DNA of 37,076 nucleotides from Cytidiella melzeri (taxonomy: Eukaryota; Basidiomycota; Agaricomycetes; Polyporales; Irpicaceae), in assembly GCA_022592445.1 (NCBI GenBank), contig JABYQR010000421.1, positions 1-37,076 on the forward strand. The letters are read 5' to 3'. Positions 11,514-23,811 of this stretch are shown here, in pieces. Made by a program: the position numbers and the translations under genes. The number at the start of each line of letters is the position of its first letter. Position 1 is the first letter of the stretch. Under the pieces are notes generated by a model. That model made no database searches, had not been told where the DNA came from, and saw only the letters and a program-made list of their open reading frames with translations.

Positions 11514-12664
11514 CTACACGCCCTTCTCCTCGACCCAGGGCAACAACGCATCCATTCCCGCCTTATGCTTGATGAGCTCTTCGCTAAGCTTCCACAACCT
11601 CTGTCCTAACTCTGGATCACATGCCTGCTTGCTCTCATCCCCCACAACCGCAGGATCTGTAAAGTACTTGCCCTGATACCCAACTAAATCCCCATCAATG
11701 CTATCACTCGTCGCAGCCCACAAGGTGCTCAAGCTCCCCTGGTCAGGTTCCCGCATGAACGGAATGACAGAATACTTCATAACCGTCCCGAATACTTGAC
11801 CGTAGGCTTCTTTGAATTGATCTTGTTGCCCGGTGTGAACAGCTCCCGGGTGTGTAGCGAGTGCGATGATGTTGTCGTTGTTCGGGCGCAGAACGCGATC
11901 TTCCAACCCGTATTTCGTGAACAGAATGTTCGCGAGTTTGGATCGCCCGTACAAAGCCACCGCGCTTAACGAGGAGTCGTTTAACTCGTCAATCGAGGCG
12001 AACGACGTGGCAGACGGTGCAGCGCGGTGCAACTCGGAGGAAATGCTGACGATGCGCGGGGCAGATGTGTTCGGAAGACGAGACGTTTTGCGGAGCAAGG
12101 GCAGGAGTCGATTAACGAGGAGCATATGCCCGAGGTGGTTGACGGCGACGTGTCTGTCAATACCATCAGAAGATTCGGCATATGCGTTCACGCCTACTCC
12201 TGCACCACAAATCACCTAAGTCACCAAAGGTCAATGAACATACAGCTTGCCATAAATGCAAGCCTCACGCACCAGATCAAGGCGATCCTCTTGCTTTGCC
12301 AGCGTGTCCGCGACCGAGCGAACCTGGGCGAGGTTGCCGAGGTCGCATTGTACAAACGTGATATCGGCGCGAGAAGATGCTTCTTGTATCTTGGCAACAG
12401 CGGAGTCGCCGTTCTCCTCCTTGCGCGAGAGGAGGAAGACTTTGGCGTTGGCCAACGCAAAAGCCTTCGCGACTTCAAAGCCTATGCCACCGGTTCCTCC
12501 AGTAACCAACGCCGTCTATGCACGTCGCGTCAGTGGCTCTGCAGATCACTGCGAAGTTGACTCTCGCTGCTTACTTTTCCTTGGAGATCCGAGACGTCCG
12601 ACTGGTGGTATCCATTGGCAGCAGTTCCAGCGAGCCTCTCTGTGACGTTTTTGACTGTTTGCAT
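11514..12664 (-). CDS. Short-chain dehydrogenase/reductase (retinol dehydrogenase-like)
   Basis: Classical SDR oxidoreductase, NAD(P)-dependent, substrate unknown. Three exons: 12575-12664, 12273-12515, 11514-12215, total 1,035 nt and 344 residues; introns are 59 and 57 bp. Motifs in order: SDLQGKTALVTGGTGGIG (cofactor-binding TGxxxGxG, residues 35-42); CDLGNL, the acidic/adenine-contact segment; LDLVICGAG; VNHLGH at about 136-141; catalytic serine region RIVSISSE; catalytic YGRSK at 200-204; ATHPGAVHTG after the catalytic strand. This order and spacing match the RDH/WW-domain oxidoreductase-like branch common in fungi. No signal peptide is evident. A TATA box lies upstream (12743-12750). The gene is intact and co-oriented with its neighbours, but nothing ties it to a metabolic cluster. 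Confidence 0.92.
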
Positions 12665-12742
12665 ACTCGAGTCGACAGATATGTTGCGTGTGAGAAGAGG
12701 GTGGTGAAGATGAATTCGAGCTCTGACGGGATAGACAGCGAG

Positions 12743-12750
12743 TTTATATA
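12743..12750 (-). promoter_or_regulatory. TATA box of the SDR gene
   Basis: TATATAAA on the minus strand about 80 bp upstream of the start codon at 12664, a good match to the fungal core promoter. Confidence 0.6.
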
Positions 12751-13166
12751 TGTGCAGGTGGTGGAGGGTGGAGTTCAGGGAACGGAGACACGACATCATA
12801 GTGGGACACGAACGACGTTCACCGGCGTCGCTTTATATTTTTGCTGCAGTACGATGGCCCTGTCGTCATCCAACGCAGCGTGCACGATCAACAGCACTTG
12901 CCGTATTCGGAAGGGTCGGCGATCGGCGAGTGCCTTGAGTGGCCCATTATTAGGTAAGCTAGATATGTGAATGCATAAACTGTTGCTACATGGGGGAAAA
13001 AGACATGTAAACGAGCGTCTGTGCTAGCGATACACTGCTACAAAGAGTCATGCAAGGAGTGACCAAGGAAGAATAATACAAATGACATACTAACGATGTG
13101 CGAAGGAGGATGCGGAATGATTCCAAAACTTGGTGAAGATCCACAGAATACGACTGGCTGCTCGAC
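12751..13166. other. Intergenic region
   Basis: Holds the upstream promoter of the SDR gene and the 3' end of the next minus-strand gene. No coding exon is supported. Confidence 0.45.
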
Positions 13167-13904
13167 TTATGATGCGTCGCGCTCATAAGCTTCGAAATCG
13201 AACCACTCCGACATGACATCCGAGTCAGAGTTTGCTACCTCTGTCGATGGACCTCCAGAGTTCTAAATATGAATACCGCAAGTCAGACATACGGCAACAC
13301 AGTTTAGAAACGCAAGTGGACGTACCGAACTATCTGACGAAATGATAGACCCCAACAAGGAAGGGTTAGCACTCAAGATATTGAATAGCCAAGCCTTGAG
13401 CGGGTCTTCTCCTGCCAGATTAAGGGCACCCAACGTCGCTCCAAAGCCGTCAGAAAGCCTGTGGTACAATGCCTGAGACTGATCGTCGGAACGCTGTAAA
13501 ACCTCAGCAGCCGTGAGCGGCCTGAACTGAGCGGTTTGCGCCTGGGTCTTGGGAAGAGGCGAAATACCCATGTCTAGACCGACTGTCTTGTCCGGGTTGT
13601 CTACACGTTCTGTAGCAGAAGGACCCGCATTCGTCCGCGTGGCAGAGTCTTGTCCGGAAACTGTGAGAGAGTCAAACCTGCTATCTTCCCTTGCCTGCTG
13701 AGGGAGCGAAAGCACGTTGTCCTCCTTATGCAAAGGACTTGGGCCCGCCGCTCGCATGCTTGCATGTACTGGGCTCATGTTCATCGTCCGATCTGTATGT
13801 CGACGGTTTGGACCAGGTTTTGCCACAGGCGTAGGCTTCACAGCCACCGCAGGCTCCGCCACTGCCTTCTTCGTAGTTATCGATCTGGACCGAAGTTCAA
13901 CCAT
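13167..13904 (-). CDS. Unrecognised 224-residue protein, Ser/Pro/Ala-rich with acidic C-terminus
   Basis: I do not recognise a domain. Two exons (13326-13904 and 13167-13262) joined across a 63-bp intron with a good GTACGT donor and TTTAG acceptor give 675 nt, 224 residues. The N-terminus is basic (MVELRSRSITTKKAVAEPAV), followed by a low-complexity Ala/Pro/Val/Lys segment, a probably disordered middle, a more ordered block (LTAAEVLQRSDDQSQALYHR; GATLGALNLAGEDPLKAWLF), and an acidic tail with SDSDVMSEWFDFEAYERD. The start fits a TATAAA box 138 bp upstream. A decayed partial copy lies at about 14950-15245. Real gene status is supported by codon structure, the intron, the TATA box and the existence of a paralogous relic. 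Confidence 0.65.
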
Positions 13905-14041
13905 GCTAGCAATAGTGAAACCGATTGCGTTGTCGATCTGAAGTCGAGAGGAAGCAAGGAGGAGAGAGAGTGACACAGTCAGCAGCAGATTGACGTTAAA
14001 GTGAGCTCCAAAGAGAGAGCTAGCTCACCAAGGTCCTTGAA

Positions 14042-14047
14042 TTTATA
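14042..14047 (-). promoter_or_regulatory. TATA box of the 224-residue gene
   Basis: TATAAA on the minus strand, 138 bp upstream of the ATG at 13904, implying a 5' leader of about 100 nt. Confidence 0.5.
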
Positions 14048-14949
14048 TCACGACCAGTCCTCTGTGAGATGCATCTGGAATTGGGACAAGCAGCGACGTT
14101 GGTGGGCCATGACCATGGCCAACACGCAGTCAAAGTTTACCGCTTCACCAGCCGGGCATGGTTTTGGCTCGGACCTGCTCGTTCAAACTTTAACGAGCGC
14201 GGGCCAAGATCCGGTATGCCTGCTACTGTGGCTTGCTAATGGCCAACGCATCGCAACTTCGAACAATACGACACGTGCTGTCCGTTCACTCCAGCCCGAG
14301 CATCTGAGGAGAGAGTTCTAAATAAGCCATCGGAATGGTGAAGCAGAGGCCGTACTTGCTACCTTCGAATGATGATGCAAGACTCAGAGAGCACGGATTG
14401 AATAACGAGTATCTAGGTGCTTTGATAGGACATTGGCGTGAACAGGATGTTAGGGCCCAAGCAGGTGACATAGCGCGTCTGGGTTCCTTGCACTATAGCT
14501 GGAATAGACACAATGCGGGCAGTCGCAACTTATGCCTTGATCAATTGCCTTGAGTTGGCCATGAATGAGGGTTATTTGTCCTGATGAAGAAGAAACTACT
14601 GGGGTGTATCTATGCCATAAGCTCCGCGGCAGCACCAGCTGATTGAAGAGGAGATACTCTTCACCACGTGTGTTTTGCCAACATGTATGTGACTTTGACT
14701 AAGACCGACACTATCAGTCTTTGGAAATATTAATTGGGGAGACGTAGGTCATAAATTGGCTGCTGATCAGCTCCTTGTTACTAGTGTGTTGATTTCAGCG
14801 ATATACATACTTGCATTATTGCAGACATAATACATACCTTCAATGTGAATTACGAAAAGCCTGCCACAAGTATACATTTGTGTAGCACATCATTTACTCC
14901 AAGTCTTCACCAGCAGAACTAGGTTCGATGTCACTTCGACGCCTGAGAC
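14048..14949. other. Intergenic region without a supported gene
   Basis: Short open stretches occur on both strands but none shows domains, splice structure or homology to other parts of the window. Confidence 0.45.
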
Positions 14950-15245
14950 ACCAATGTAATGCTGTAGAGTTCCGATAGCCGCGAGCAGCCTGAGTGCGGC
15001 AATCTGCGCCTGGGGCTAGGGAAGAGACGGCATATGGTACATCGATGTGTTGAGAGACGCATTAGCACGTTGCTAGGGAGGCACAGGTGCGCGTCGAAGT
15101 CTAGGTGTAGATGCAAGAGCTGAAGGGACGGCTTGTGTACAGGAAGCTTAGAAGACTGGGAACAGACGAGTCGCGCCAGCAAAAATCCACGTTCGGTAGC
15201 AGAAGGGCCACATCCATCGGTGTGGCAGAGCCTTGTCCTCCGTTA
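14950..15245 (-). pseudogene. Decayed partial copy of the 224-residue gene
   Basis: Two blocks align with the neighbouring gene at 13167-13904. Positions around 14958-15035 resemble about 13493-13570 (sharing AATCTGCGCCTGGG-like and GGGAAGAG sequence), and 15190-15245 resembles about 13603-13660 (sharing GTAGCAGAAGG and GTGGCAGAG). Order and orientation are the same, but the sequence between is diverged, shortened and not open. It looks like the relic of a tandem duplication of that gene. Confidence 0.6.
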
Positions 15246-16743
15246 ACGATATGACGAGGAGGGATACTTGTGGTAAAGACATTCAGCAAAGAGCTTGTAC
15301 ATCTGCTCGCTGTGCTTGTGCTTTGCTTTACCCTCGAGTCCATACCTCCGGTTCACCTCTTGTATAACGTGATTCCTGCGGTTGATGAACATGATCATAA
15401 AAACGGCGAAAGGAAGAGAGGAGCTGACATTTCCGGACCAGTGTGGACTCCAATGAATCATGACTCGCGGTCGACGGAATTGCCATTCAGGAGAAGACAG
15501 AGTTTCACACTTTTGTTCGCCGGTTACAGTGAGCTCTAACAGGTAAGTACCGCATGTGGTAGAATAATCCTATAACCAAAAGATCAGACTACTCCAAACC
15601 CAGTAACTCGATTACACAGAACTGCATCGTGGACATTGCCAATGACATGAAGCTTCTACGTCCTCCTCGAGATTGACTGTGACCATGCTCTCTTATGTAT
15701 ACTTGGTGAATACGTTATTGGCAGCGATGACGACCTCGCAGACGTATCTGTCCGTCCACGATACTCAGGCAAAAGATGATGGGTGCTCTTTCAAACACAG
15801 CGTGCTTGCTCACACAGTTTTGACGAAAGACATGGACAGAGTTAGCTTGGGAAACAAATGACATGGAATGCTGACCACGGCTTGGCGAGACCGCATCACG
15901 TTCCAGCAGAATTGGGCACCTGAGACAGAAAGCCTAGAATACAAGAGTTACAACCTTTGTTGCTGAAAACGAGGGAAATAGCAAGTAACAATGGAGACTT
16001 GGTGGCAGTGGTCGTCCATCGACGACTCAGACGTGGGTATGCAGCGTGGGAACAGCCTGACAGCTTATAGGGCACGTAGGATTTGCCGCTACCGCAACCA
16101 CATTGCCGCATAGCGGCAGACGCCAACGCGGTTAAATATAAGGGAACAATAAATAAGTGACAGGAAATAGCGAGTAAAAATCATATATAGTGTAAATGTC
16201 ACTGTTTAACATGGTCCTAACAGCTACTTTATATATGTATGCTTGGCACAACCCATGCAAGTGTGATTTCATGTGCAAAGGGCAGGCATATATAATCAGC
16301 TAATGTTTCTCTCAGTAAATTATGCCTGTTGCTACACCTCAAGTTGGGCGAAACCTGCTCCGCGCGTGACACTGGCAGCTGTGAGAAAGTGATGCGGGCA
16401 GGCGTTGGCAGCCTCAAGACGGGGTGCTGAACAGCTGCCGAAGAAAGGTGGTGCAATGGTGGTGTGGGGTGTGTGACAGCAGTGGACCGGAACCATTTGC
16501 CTGCGCTGCGAGCGTCACACAGGTTTCATCGCCTGCCTCACAGATGAGTTCTGTATGTTTAATGACTGATTTGGTACGCTTATCGACGCTGTTTCATCAT
16601 CACTCGAATTGATGTGTTCAGGTGACTGGAACATTGTCAGCTCTACAAGCTAAAAGGGCGAAACTGCCCTATATATATTCGAACAGTACTGTCTTCAAGC
16701 TGTATGTAGTATGTGTGTAAACTGTACGGTAAAGATGATGTAC
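15246..16743. other. Mostly empty intergenic region, possible exon remnant at 15243-15461
   Basis: A minus-strand open stretch at 15243-15461 has a coding-like look (RRYGLEGKAKHKHSEQMYKL) with a possible acceptor before it, but I cannot place it in a family or connect it to other exons. From about 15.5 to 16.74 kb the DNA is AT-rich in places (16140-16330) with no gene that I can support. Confidence 0.4.
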
Positions 16744-19700
16744 CTAATTAAGACTGCGTGAGTGTGGTAGCCGTAGAATCACCTTATGAAGTTCCTCAGG
16801 ACTTCCCACCCCCTCATCTGCTGCCAACGTTTCCGCATCTTGTCCATCGCCCGCCTTCTCTTCCACACGTTTACACTTCTGGCTCGCTGCACGTGAATCT
16901 TTCACATTTTGTTCTGCTTGAAGTTTGGCTGCCAACTCGTCGTGACAGGCCCTACGTGCTTGCGATGTTGGGAATAAGGGGATAGGTGCTGTAAGTGAAC
17001 GAGGTATTGCACGACGGATGAGATGTGCGTTGTGCAACGCGTGGAGGTTCACGACGTACTCGTCAAGCAAACAATGCTCGACATGAGACTCAGTTTGACC
17101 TGAGTCAATTTGCTCCTGAGTAATGACCCGTGAGCCCGTAGTTGAGCATTGCGCGCGAGGACAGTCGTGCTGTACATTAAAACTAAATTGGATATCCTGT
17201 CCATTGGTGATTTATTGGATCCAACTCATGGCAAAATCACACGAGAGACTCACCGTGCAGGAAACTATGACGCTTCGCTTCTCCCCAAATCGACGAATCA
17301 AGTGGGGCATCTCCCAGACAATATGTTGATCAGCTGCGAGGTCAAAGGCATCGACAACGGCGTATGCTTTCGAACAATCCTCGTGCGCAAGGATTTCAAT
17401 GATACGACCGAGCAAGTTATCATCAGGATCCTGCGAGGCAATTTTTATTACAATGATTAGCACACAAGGAATGCCCATCCATATAGCTGTGACTTACCAA
17501 TGGAGAGCGGGCAACAACCCATGTTTCTACTTCGCACTTGTCACCTGAAGTCGCTACCAATGACGTGCAACCAAACCAAGGTAATGAGTTGTGAGCAACG
17601 CTCGCCGCATTAAGGGTTTTTGCTGCATGAGTCAGCCGCCAAATCTGCGCTGCTCGTAAGATGCGAGACCCTGTCTTTGAATCCTTCGAGATAGGCTTGA
17701 GACAAACAGAACCTTTCTCAATGCCATGAGTGAGTGATGATGAATGTCATGTTGGCTCAGACGTACCCGAATGCTCTGGTTGGCTATCATTCCAGCCGAG
17801 AATACATTGAATGCTCGAATTACCTCGAATCAGGTCACAAACTCCCGCGCCAGCTCTCACCCATGTAATGTCTTCGTTGTCGTTGCCTTCCTGAGAGCCC
17901 TCCACATTATCTGCACTGTGGAGCGTCCAATTGAGTTTCTTTGAGACCGGCCACCACCCTCCCGTGACTCGATGTTTCATGCCTTCTTGATTAGCAAGCT
18001 GATGCGCAATATTGCGACTTGATGCGAGATGGTTTGAGAAAACTGAGCATTGTCAAAAGACCTGGTTGAAGTGCTCGTACGATTCAGTCGAAAGACCAAC
18101 AAGCGGTCCAAAGCATCGAATATCGTCCGGAGCGTGAAGCAGGAGATGCAGCTTTGACTTCCAGATGATCTTGCTTGGATCTAGAATGGAAAAGAGGTCC
18201 AGAACGTTGGCTACGGCAACTTCTACATCAGCCTGGACTCAGCTTAAGTGAGAACATGAGACGAGATGATGGTGAAGGATATGTACCGTGTATTGATCCA
18301 TGTCGTCAATCTCAGGCATCCAAAGCAGGGCCATCAGAAGCCCAACGGCTCTCCACACATACAAAACCTTGAGTTCAACAAGATCATGTACGTGAAATAC
18401 TAACACTTGACCAATGGTTTTTAATTGGCGTCCGATGAGAGAATTTGCGTACTGGGTGATATAGTTTGCGCAAATGGGTGGAATATTGAGTCCGCGAGTA
18501 TCCGTAGCCTGGAGACGTTGTGCATATTGCTTCTTGTCTGCTGCAGACCAAGATGACCAAGATTCGTACCATACATACTTCACAATCCCGAGCAGGATAG
18601 TGTGAAGGATCTCGATGGGCGTGTCCTGCGTTGGGTCGAAACCTACATGTCGGAATTCAAAAATCCGTCAGAAAGAGCATTGACAGTCATACGTACCTCT
18701 GATACGGAGGTTAGGATTGAAGATCTTGTCCCATTTGTTGGTAACCCAGTCCATGAGCTCACTGTAGATGCTCTCTTGTGGGCGTGTTTGGTCTTGCGCC
18801 TTGAGCGTGCGTGCACGAGTGATAAGGTCGGCAATCCACGGCTCTGTATATCCATCCTTTACTCTGCTGGCTTTCTGACGGTCTTCGACACGTGCAGCTA
18901 CACCTGTGCAAGCCTGACTAACCTGCAGAATCACCCCGCGCAACGACTCGGTGACATTTCAGAGCTTGCCAGCCTGCAGTGAGAGGATACCAAGTGTCAG
19001 TAGGGTTTATACCGTGACAACAGACATGGAACAGAATTGGCGTACGTGGAAAAGGCTATCATAGCTGTCATTTGTCATCTTCTCTCTACGACTCCCACCC
19101 ACTTTGCACTTTCGGCAAGAACAGTTAGAGCTACCACCGATATGACCGCTAGCCTCGCTCTGCATAGGATTGTCCATCGGCTCTGCATTGAGGAAAAGAC
19201 AGAAGCGGATGTTTTCACCTGTAGTTGCATGTTGGGTGCGTACAGGATGTACATGTGTCAAGCTGCTCAAGGGTTGACCACACGTAAGATGCAGTGCTTC
19301 GAAGTCAGATAAAACATACTCTAATTGCGCCTTGAACCCTTCAATCTGCTCTGGGACACTCGCGTGCTGAGATGTTGAAAGGAAATGAATATGGAAATCT
19401 TGTTGAAGAAGTCGACGAGGGAGATTCCGATGCGAGACATAAAGATTGTTGTGCTTGTTCCACGACTTTGACCTATTGCCAGAGACGTCGTCGCCAAACA
19501 GGTCCACAAAGCTTGAGTACAGAGGATCACCTCGTGCTAGCTTACAGAGTGGATTTGGCATCTTCGCTAGTACCCCGCAATATTGCTCTGGGACGGATGT
19601 GAGCGTAGAATGAAATAAAGGAGTAGCGGCCACTGAACCTTTGAATGCCGGTATTGCATGGCTGTGCTGCAAATTGAAGAAATTTTTTATCAAGGCAGAT

Positions 19701-21177
19701 GCTTGAACAAGAATGATGTCCTCGTTGCGGTCACATATTTGTGCCAGCCCAGACTGAAGCAACTGCTATTAGCGCAATTTGTGAATGCATGCGAGATGAT
19801 GTCTTGCCTGAGAATCCCAAGAAACAGGGAATGACTCTGCATGCAGCTCGCCCTGAAATACAATCCACCGTATCGGGAGAACAAGCTTGTTTGTTCTGAG
19901 TTGCGCAAACTCTCCAACGTAATAGTGCTGAATGCCATTCGGCGCAACATACATTGGAGTGAGCATATCGAGATCCATGTCCTTTCTGAACCGATACAAT
20001 TGCCATATCTCGGAGACAGGGCCAATTGGAATCTCTGGATAATAGCGAATCTCCGGACAGACCAGCGGATTCATGTAGTCCTGTGGTAATGAATAAGTGA
20101 GCGTACCATGATATCTGTGAACATTGACGCACCTGTGCAATAATGGTGCTAACGTCATTTTGGTAGTAGTTATTCCCATGTTCCGACTTATACTGATGGG
20201 TCACCACTCCGTTGCTGCGGCGTATTGTATCTTGAATCTTCATGAACTCGTAGAGCGATGGTGTCCCAGGTACGTTCATTTCCTTCAATACCCATAGAAC
20301 CATGCTCATCTGCGTATTTGAGATACGGTTGTGTGGGCTGTTATAGAGAATATCCAGTAGTGATATCTGAGTTTTTTGAGATGCAAATGGACAACAAGAA
20401 GCATGACTTTGAACACGACGCACAACTTTATTCCCATATGGATACCATTGGTCTATTGGGTCGGGTAGCTCATGGCTACTGCCAAATGCTATACGCTGGA
20501 TGTCATCACCAGCAAGCTGATGATGTAGATCTAATGCGCTGTCAGGTATACTGCTACGGGTACTGCAGTCCAGACGTACCGAGGTTTTCCATTGCTGATG
20601 CTATACCTTCATCATATTCATTGACATTTGCAGCACCGTAAGAATCCTGAAGCAACTCGCTGGTTTTGACGCCGGCAAGCTCGTGAGTAGCACGGTCTGC
20701 ATCCCATAGTCCATAGCTATCGAGACTTGCAGACAGTTTTTTCCTTTCTGCATTTTGCACCTCATTGGAGTGCATCTGGATAGCAAAGTTGTTAGGATCC
20801 CACTCATAACCGAAAAGCATTTCCTCAGCTTGGGAAGACAGAGCAGGAGGCGAAGGGACACCTCGGTCTTCTGATAACAGAGACAACGGCAATAAGCCAA
20901 GGTGAGAGAGGCAAAGCCTGTCGTGCAACTCAGCAGCGGCCTTGATCTCGGCAGCCGAGGAGGCAACTGCGGCAACTTGGAGTTGCGCAGCTGCTGTCTG
21001 GTCGGACTGAGTCTTGCGGCGGCGAAGGTGCACTTTGTTTTTGAATACATGCTTGTCCACATTCTTGCGCTCCAGCCAATGCAAATTGTCCATTGCGGTG
21101 TGGTCTTCCATTGGGTGACAGAGAAGACATCGCACAAGCAGCGGATTTGTTCAACACTCAATAATATCTGCGAGCAT
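16744..21177 (-). pseudogene. Multicopy Agaricomycete transposon-like protein (Plavaka/KDZ-like), disrupted
   Basis: Exons I can place: 20580-21177, 20133-20538, 19808-20080, 19046-19765, about 18697-18946, 18287-18642, 17767-18232, 17498-17712, 17254-17430, 16744-17196. The protein starts with a possible zinc-binding motif (RCLLCHP...H), then [135 protein letters not shown] and FNVQHDC. From memory this is a large family of intron-rich mushroom proteins that behave as transposon genes; the exact superfamily is uncertain. An in-frame TGA at 18053-18055 interrupts a conserved segment, a TGA at 21151-21153 follows the nearest ATG, and the first exon junction is one base out of phase. No terminal inverted repeats were found. 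Confidence 0.7.
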
Positions 21178-21725
21178 ATTTGAACTGAGCACGCTTGATA
21201 TTTATAAATTATGACGCATCCTCTGGCAGATTTCGTTTTTCACACATCTTATGCTGCGATGATGCAAATATTAAGGGCTTCAAGCACGAGGGAACTCGAA
21301 GATGAGATGAAGCTCATGCCAAACGCACAGGATTCATCCCATCTCCGAGTTGACCGTCTGTCACTGCGCTCACCTTCTCAAATGACCAAACATCCTGCGT
21401 CATGCCATGAAATATTGCGCAGATTACTCACTGTTGCGAAGCAAGATACACCGATGACAAGAGGGCAAGTTGCAGTTCAAGAAAGACCAAGACTCGATTT
21501 GGTCCAGACGACCGCAGAACAATCATGTGATTTTTCCAAATCATCGCGTTGGGGCAAGTTCGCGCATAATCCATTTTCATGGTTTTCTTTCTGTCACCAA
21601 GATGTCGGTTTTTCTCCATTCTCGACAGCTTGAACGCACCGCAAAATTTGTTTCTGAGCCTCATTATAAAATCCTGTCTCCTCACCAACCTCTGCTTGCC
21701 CAATCACACCCTTTTGCCATCTAAC
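21178..21725. promoter_or_regulatory. Divergent spacer between two transposon-associated genes
   Basis: 548 bp separate the start regions of the minus-strand gene (ends near 21177) and the plus-strand gene (starts 21726). Both promoters must lie here. A CATTATAAAAT segment near 21661 is a plausible TATA box about 60 bp before the plus-strand ATG. Confidence 0.45.
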
Positions 21726-23064
21726 ATGGCCGCCTTTACTCGTCTTTCATCCAGTATCCACGACATCATGAATCGCAGCGAGACACCTCCTCCTGACTCT
21801 TTGCTTGGAAAACGCGCGACTCCTGATGACGACACAGATGAGTTAGACGTAACTGGAGATGACAACAGAACTACCTCTGGACATTCTGTGGACGAAAATA
21901 TGCTACTCTTTGCACGCAAGTACGCGGCCAGGAAGAAGCTCAAGCCTGAGGCAGCAAAAGACATTGAGAGGTTTATGATGGTGAGTATTGTAATGCCTTT
22001 CTGCATGCCTTTCTCACTGGTTACTCAGATCCACACGCCCTTAAATTGTTCAAGATCTACACTCTTGGCCTTGAACTCATGGCCGGGTTTTCAAGCATCC
22101 GAGCAGCTGCTCCTGAGTTCCGAGTCTCGGATGATCTTCAGGTGCGCTGTTAAATGCTAGCAAAGACTCCTTCACTCATCATCTACTCAGACCAACATCA
22201 AGACTTTGTGTACGCGGTCTTGCTCACACCTCGCCTCTCGTCGTATCGAGATGACGTTCCGGCCAATATTATCTGCGTACGTCGCGTCTTACATTATTCT
22301 TTTGCACTGTTTTACTTGGGACCACGTTAGACTTTGCTCAAAACCCTGCGCTTGGGACTTCCGGACAACATCGAGCGTAACCGGCCGACTGGGCCAAGGT
22401 AGAGAAGGAAGTCTTCTACGAACTTACTCAGGCCCGTGGTGTCATCAAGAAAGAGGTATGATCTATTCCTATCCTTGCTAGTACCTACTGACCGCGCCGT
22501 CCTCGACATTGACTCAGATCATAAAGAGCCTCAAGGGAGATGCTTCTAAGCATGTGGATATCTTCCGGCTCACCCAAACATTGGCATCGAAGGGATCTGT
22601 CACAATGACAATCCCCTTATGCGCTCGAGTTGCTTTATGGTGAGTTATTCTTCTTTGTCTCTGTGCCTCTTCGGTTGGATTGCTTACCACACTGCTACTG
22701 CTCTGCAGCACCTCGTTTACACGGAAGATGCGTCCACGGGTTTCTGGGTCACATTGGATGAGCATCTTGCCAGTCTTCGTAATGAGACTGCAGGTGACAA
22801 GACCAAAATAGCACGGTACGTTAGCTTCCACTTACTGCGCCGCAACATTGCTGACGCATCGAGTAGAGTCTTCAAGTCCATTCTTGACGACAACAGGAAA
22901 ACACACGGCAACAACGCAGACGCTATCATCTTGGTTCCGAGGACGAGGTTGTGGATGAACGCCAGCAGCAGGTCGATGAAGCCTTTTCCGTATCATCAGA
23001 GAGCGGAGGCACTGTATACCCAGGCAATCCAGCTCGTGCACCTTCAACTGCAGAGCCCGCGTAG
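21726..23064 (+). pseudogene. Agaricomycete multicopy hypothetical protein, frame-disrupted
   Basis: Exons: 21726-21980, 22029-22141, 22191-22276, 22331-22455, 22518-22639, 22709-22815, 22867-23064. Readable conserved pieces: AARKKLKPEAAKDIERF, LGLELMAGFSSIRAAAPEFR, LRLGLPDNIERN, KHVDIFRLTQTL, VTMTIPLCARVAL, WVTLDEHLASLRNETAGD, FKSILDDNRKTHGNN, and an acidic Gln-rich tail ending at TAG 23062-23064. From memory this matches a family common and repetitive in mushroom genomes, of unknown function. The reading frame is broken four times: at the first exon junction (21980/22029), near 22203, near 22385 (followed at once by a stop) and near 22924. Each is compatible with loss of one base. No substitution-type stop is needed to explain the damage. 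Confidence 0.7.
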
Positions 23065-23806
23065 TCTACTCAATGCATCTTGTTTTGTAAAAATGATTCG
23101 AGCCCATTTCAATCATGCACATACCAGTGTTCACTGCCTACTTGTGCACATTTCCCACATAGAATAGTTTGGGTAACCAAGAGCTGCATTTCATATAAAT
23201 ACTACATGCTGTTCCAACATTGTTCTCAACGAAAACCACCTGCCCCCCATCTAGAAGCAACCTGACGCACCCCTGCTTGTTCATCTGTCCCTACCAGCAC
23301 TGTCGCGCACAAACCAGTCCAAAAAACACCTGTGTGCCTGCTCAATCTTCATGTGTCCCCACCTGAGCTTCTAAACCATACGGACGCGACACTCGCTACA
23401 CCGAATGAACACTGCCATCACACACTCTCGATGACTGATGTGACAGCTGACAACCAGCCGCATGTGGCCACACAATGTGTGAATTTCGTCCTTCAGCTGG
23501 TCGATGCGTGTTGAATGGCATTTCTCAGAGGACGGCTTCACGCGTTTTGCACGCTCGGTTCAGGCAGGAGCCATGTGCCGCCCGACTCGAGGTGTACCAG
23601 GGAACCTTACTGAAGCTATGCTGTAGTGCTGTGCGCTTGTGTGACACAAAGCTTTCACACTAATTTGAAGCTCAGACTCACACTCTTCTAACATCATCTT
23701 GTAGACCACAATTTGAAGGTGCAACCTCTGACCTTTAGCACAACATTTTGGCCCTGCTGTTATTCTGGTATTGGCAGCCAATACTTCTCCTGATTGACTT
23801 CCCCCA
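23065..23806. other. Flank between the pseudogene and the copia-type element
   Basis: No gene recognised. It should hold the 3' end of the preceding gene pair and any terminal repeat of a transposon containing it, but I could not identify one by eye. Confidence 0.45.
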
Positions 23807-23811
23807 AATCT
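23807..23811 (+). repeat. Target-site duplication AATCT, left
   Basis: AATCT directly precedes the 5' LTR and recurs at 32402-32406 directly after the 3' LTR. A 5-bp duplication is the norm for Ty1/copia integration. Confidence 0.85.

Noticed and set aside
12027..12645. Plus-strand open stretches of 129-177 codons
   Set aside because: Antisense to the SDR gene, whose cofactor and catalytic motifs are complete on the minus strand.
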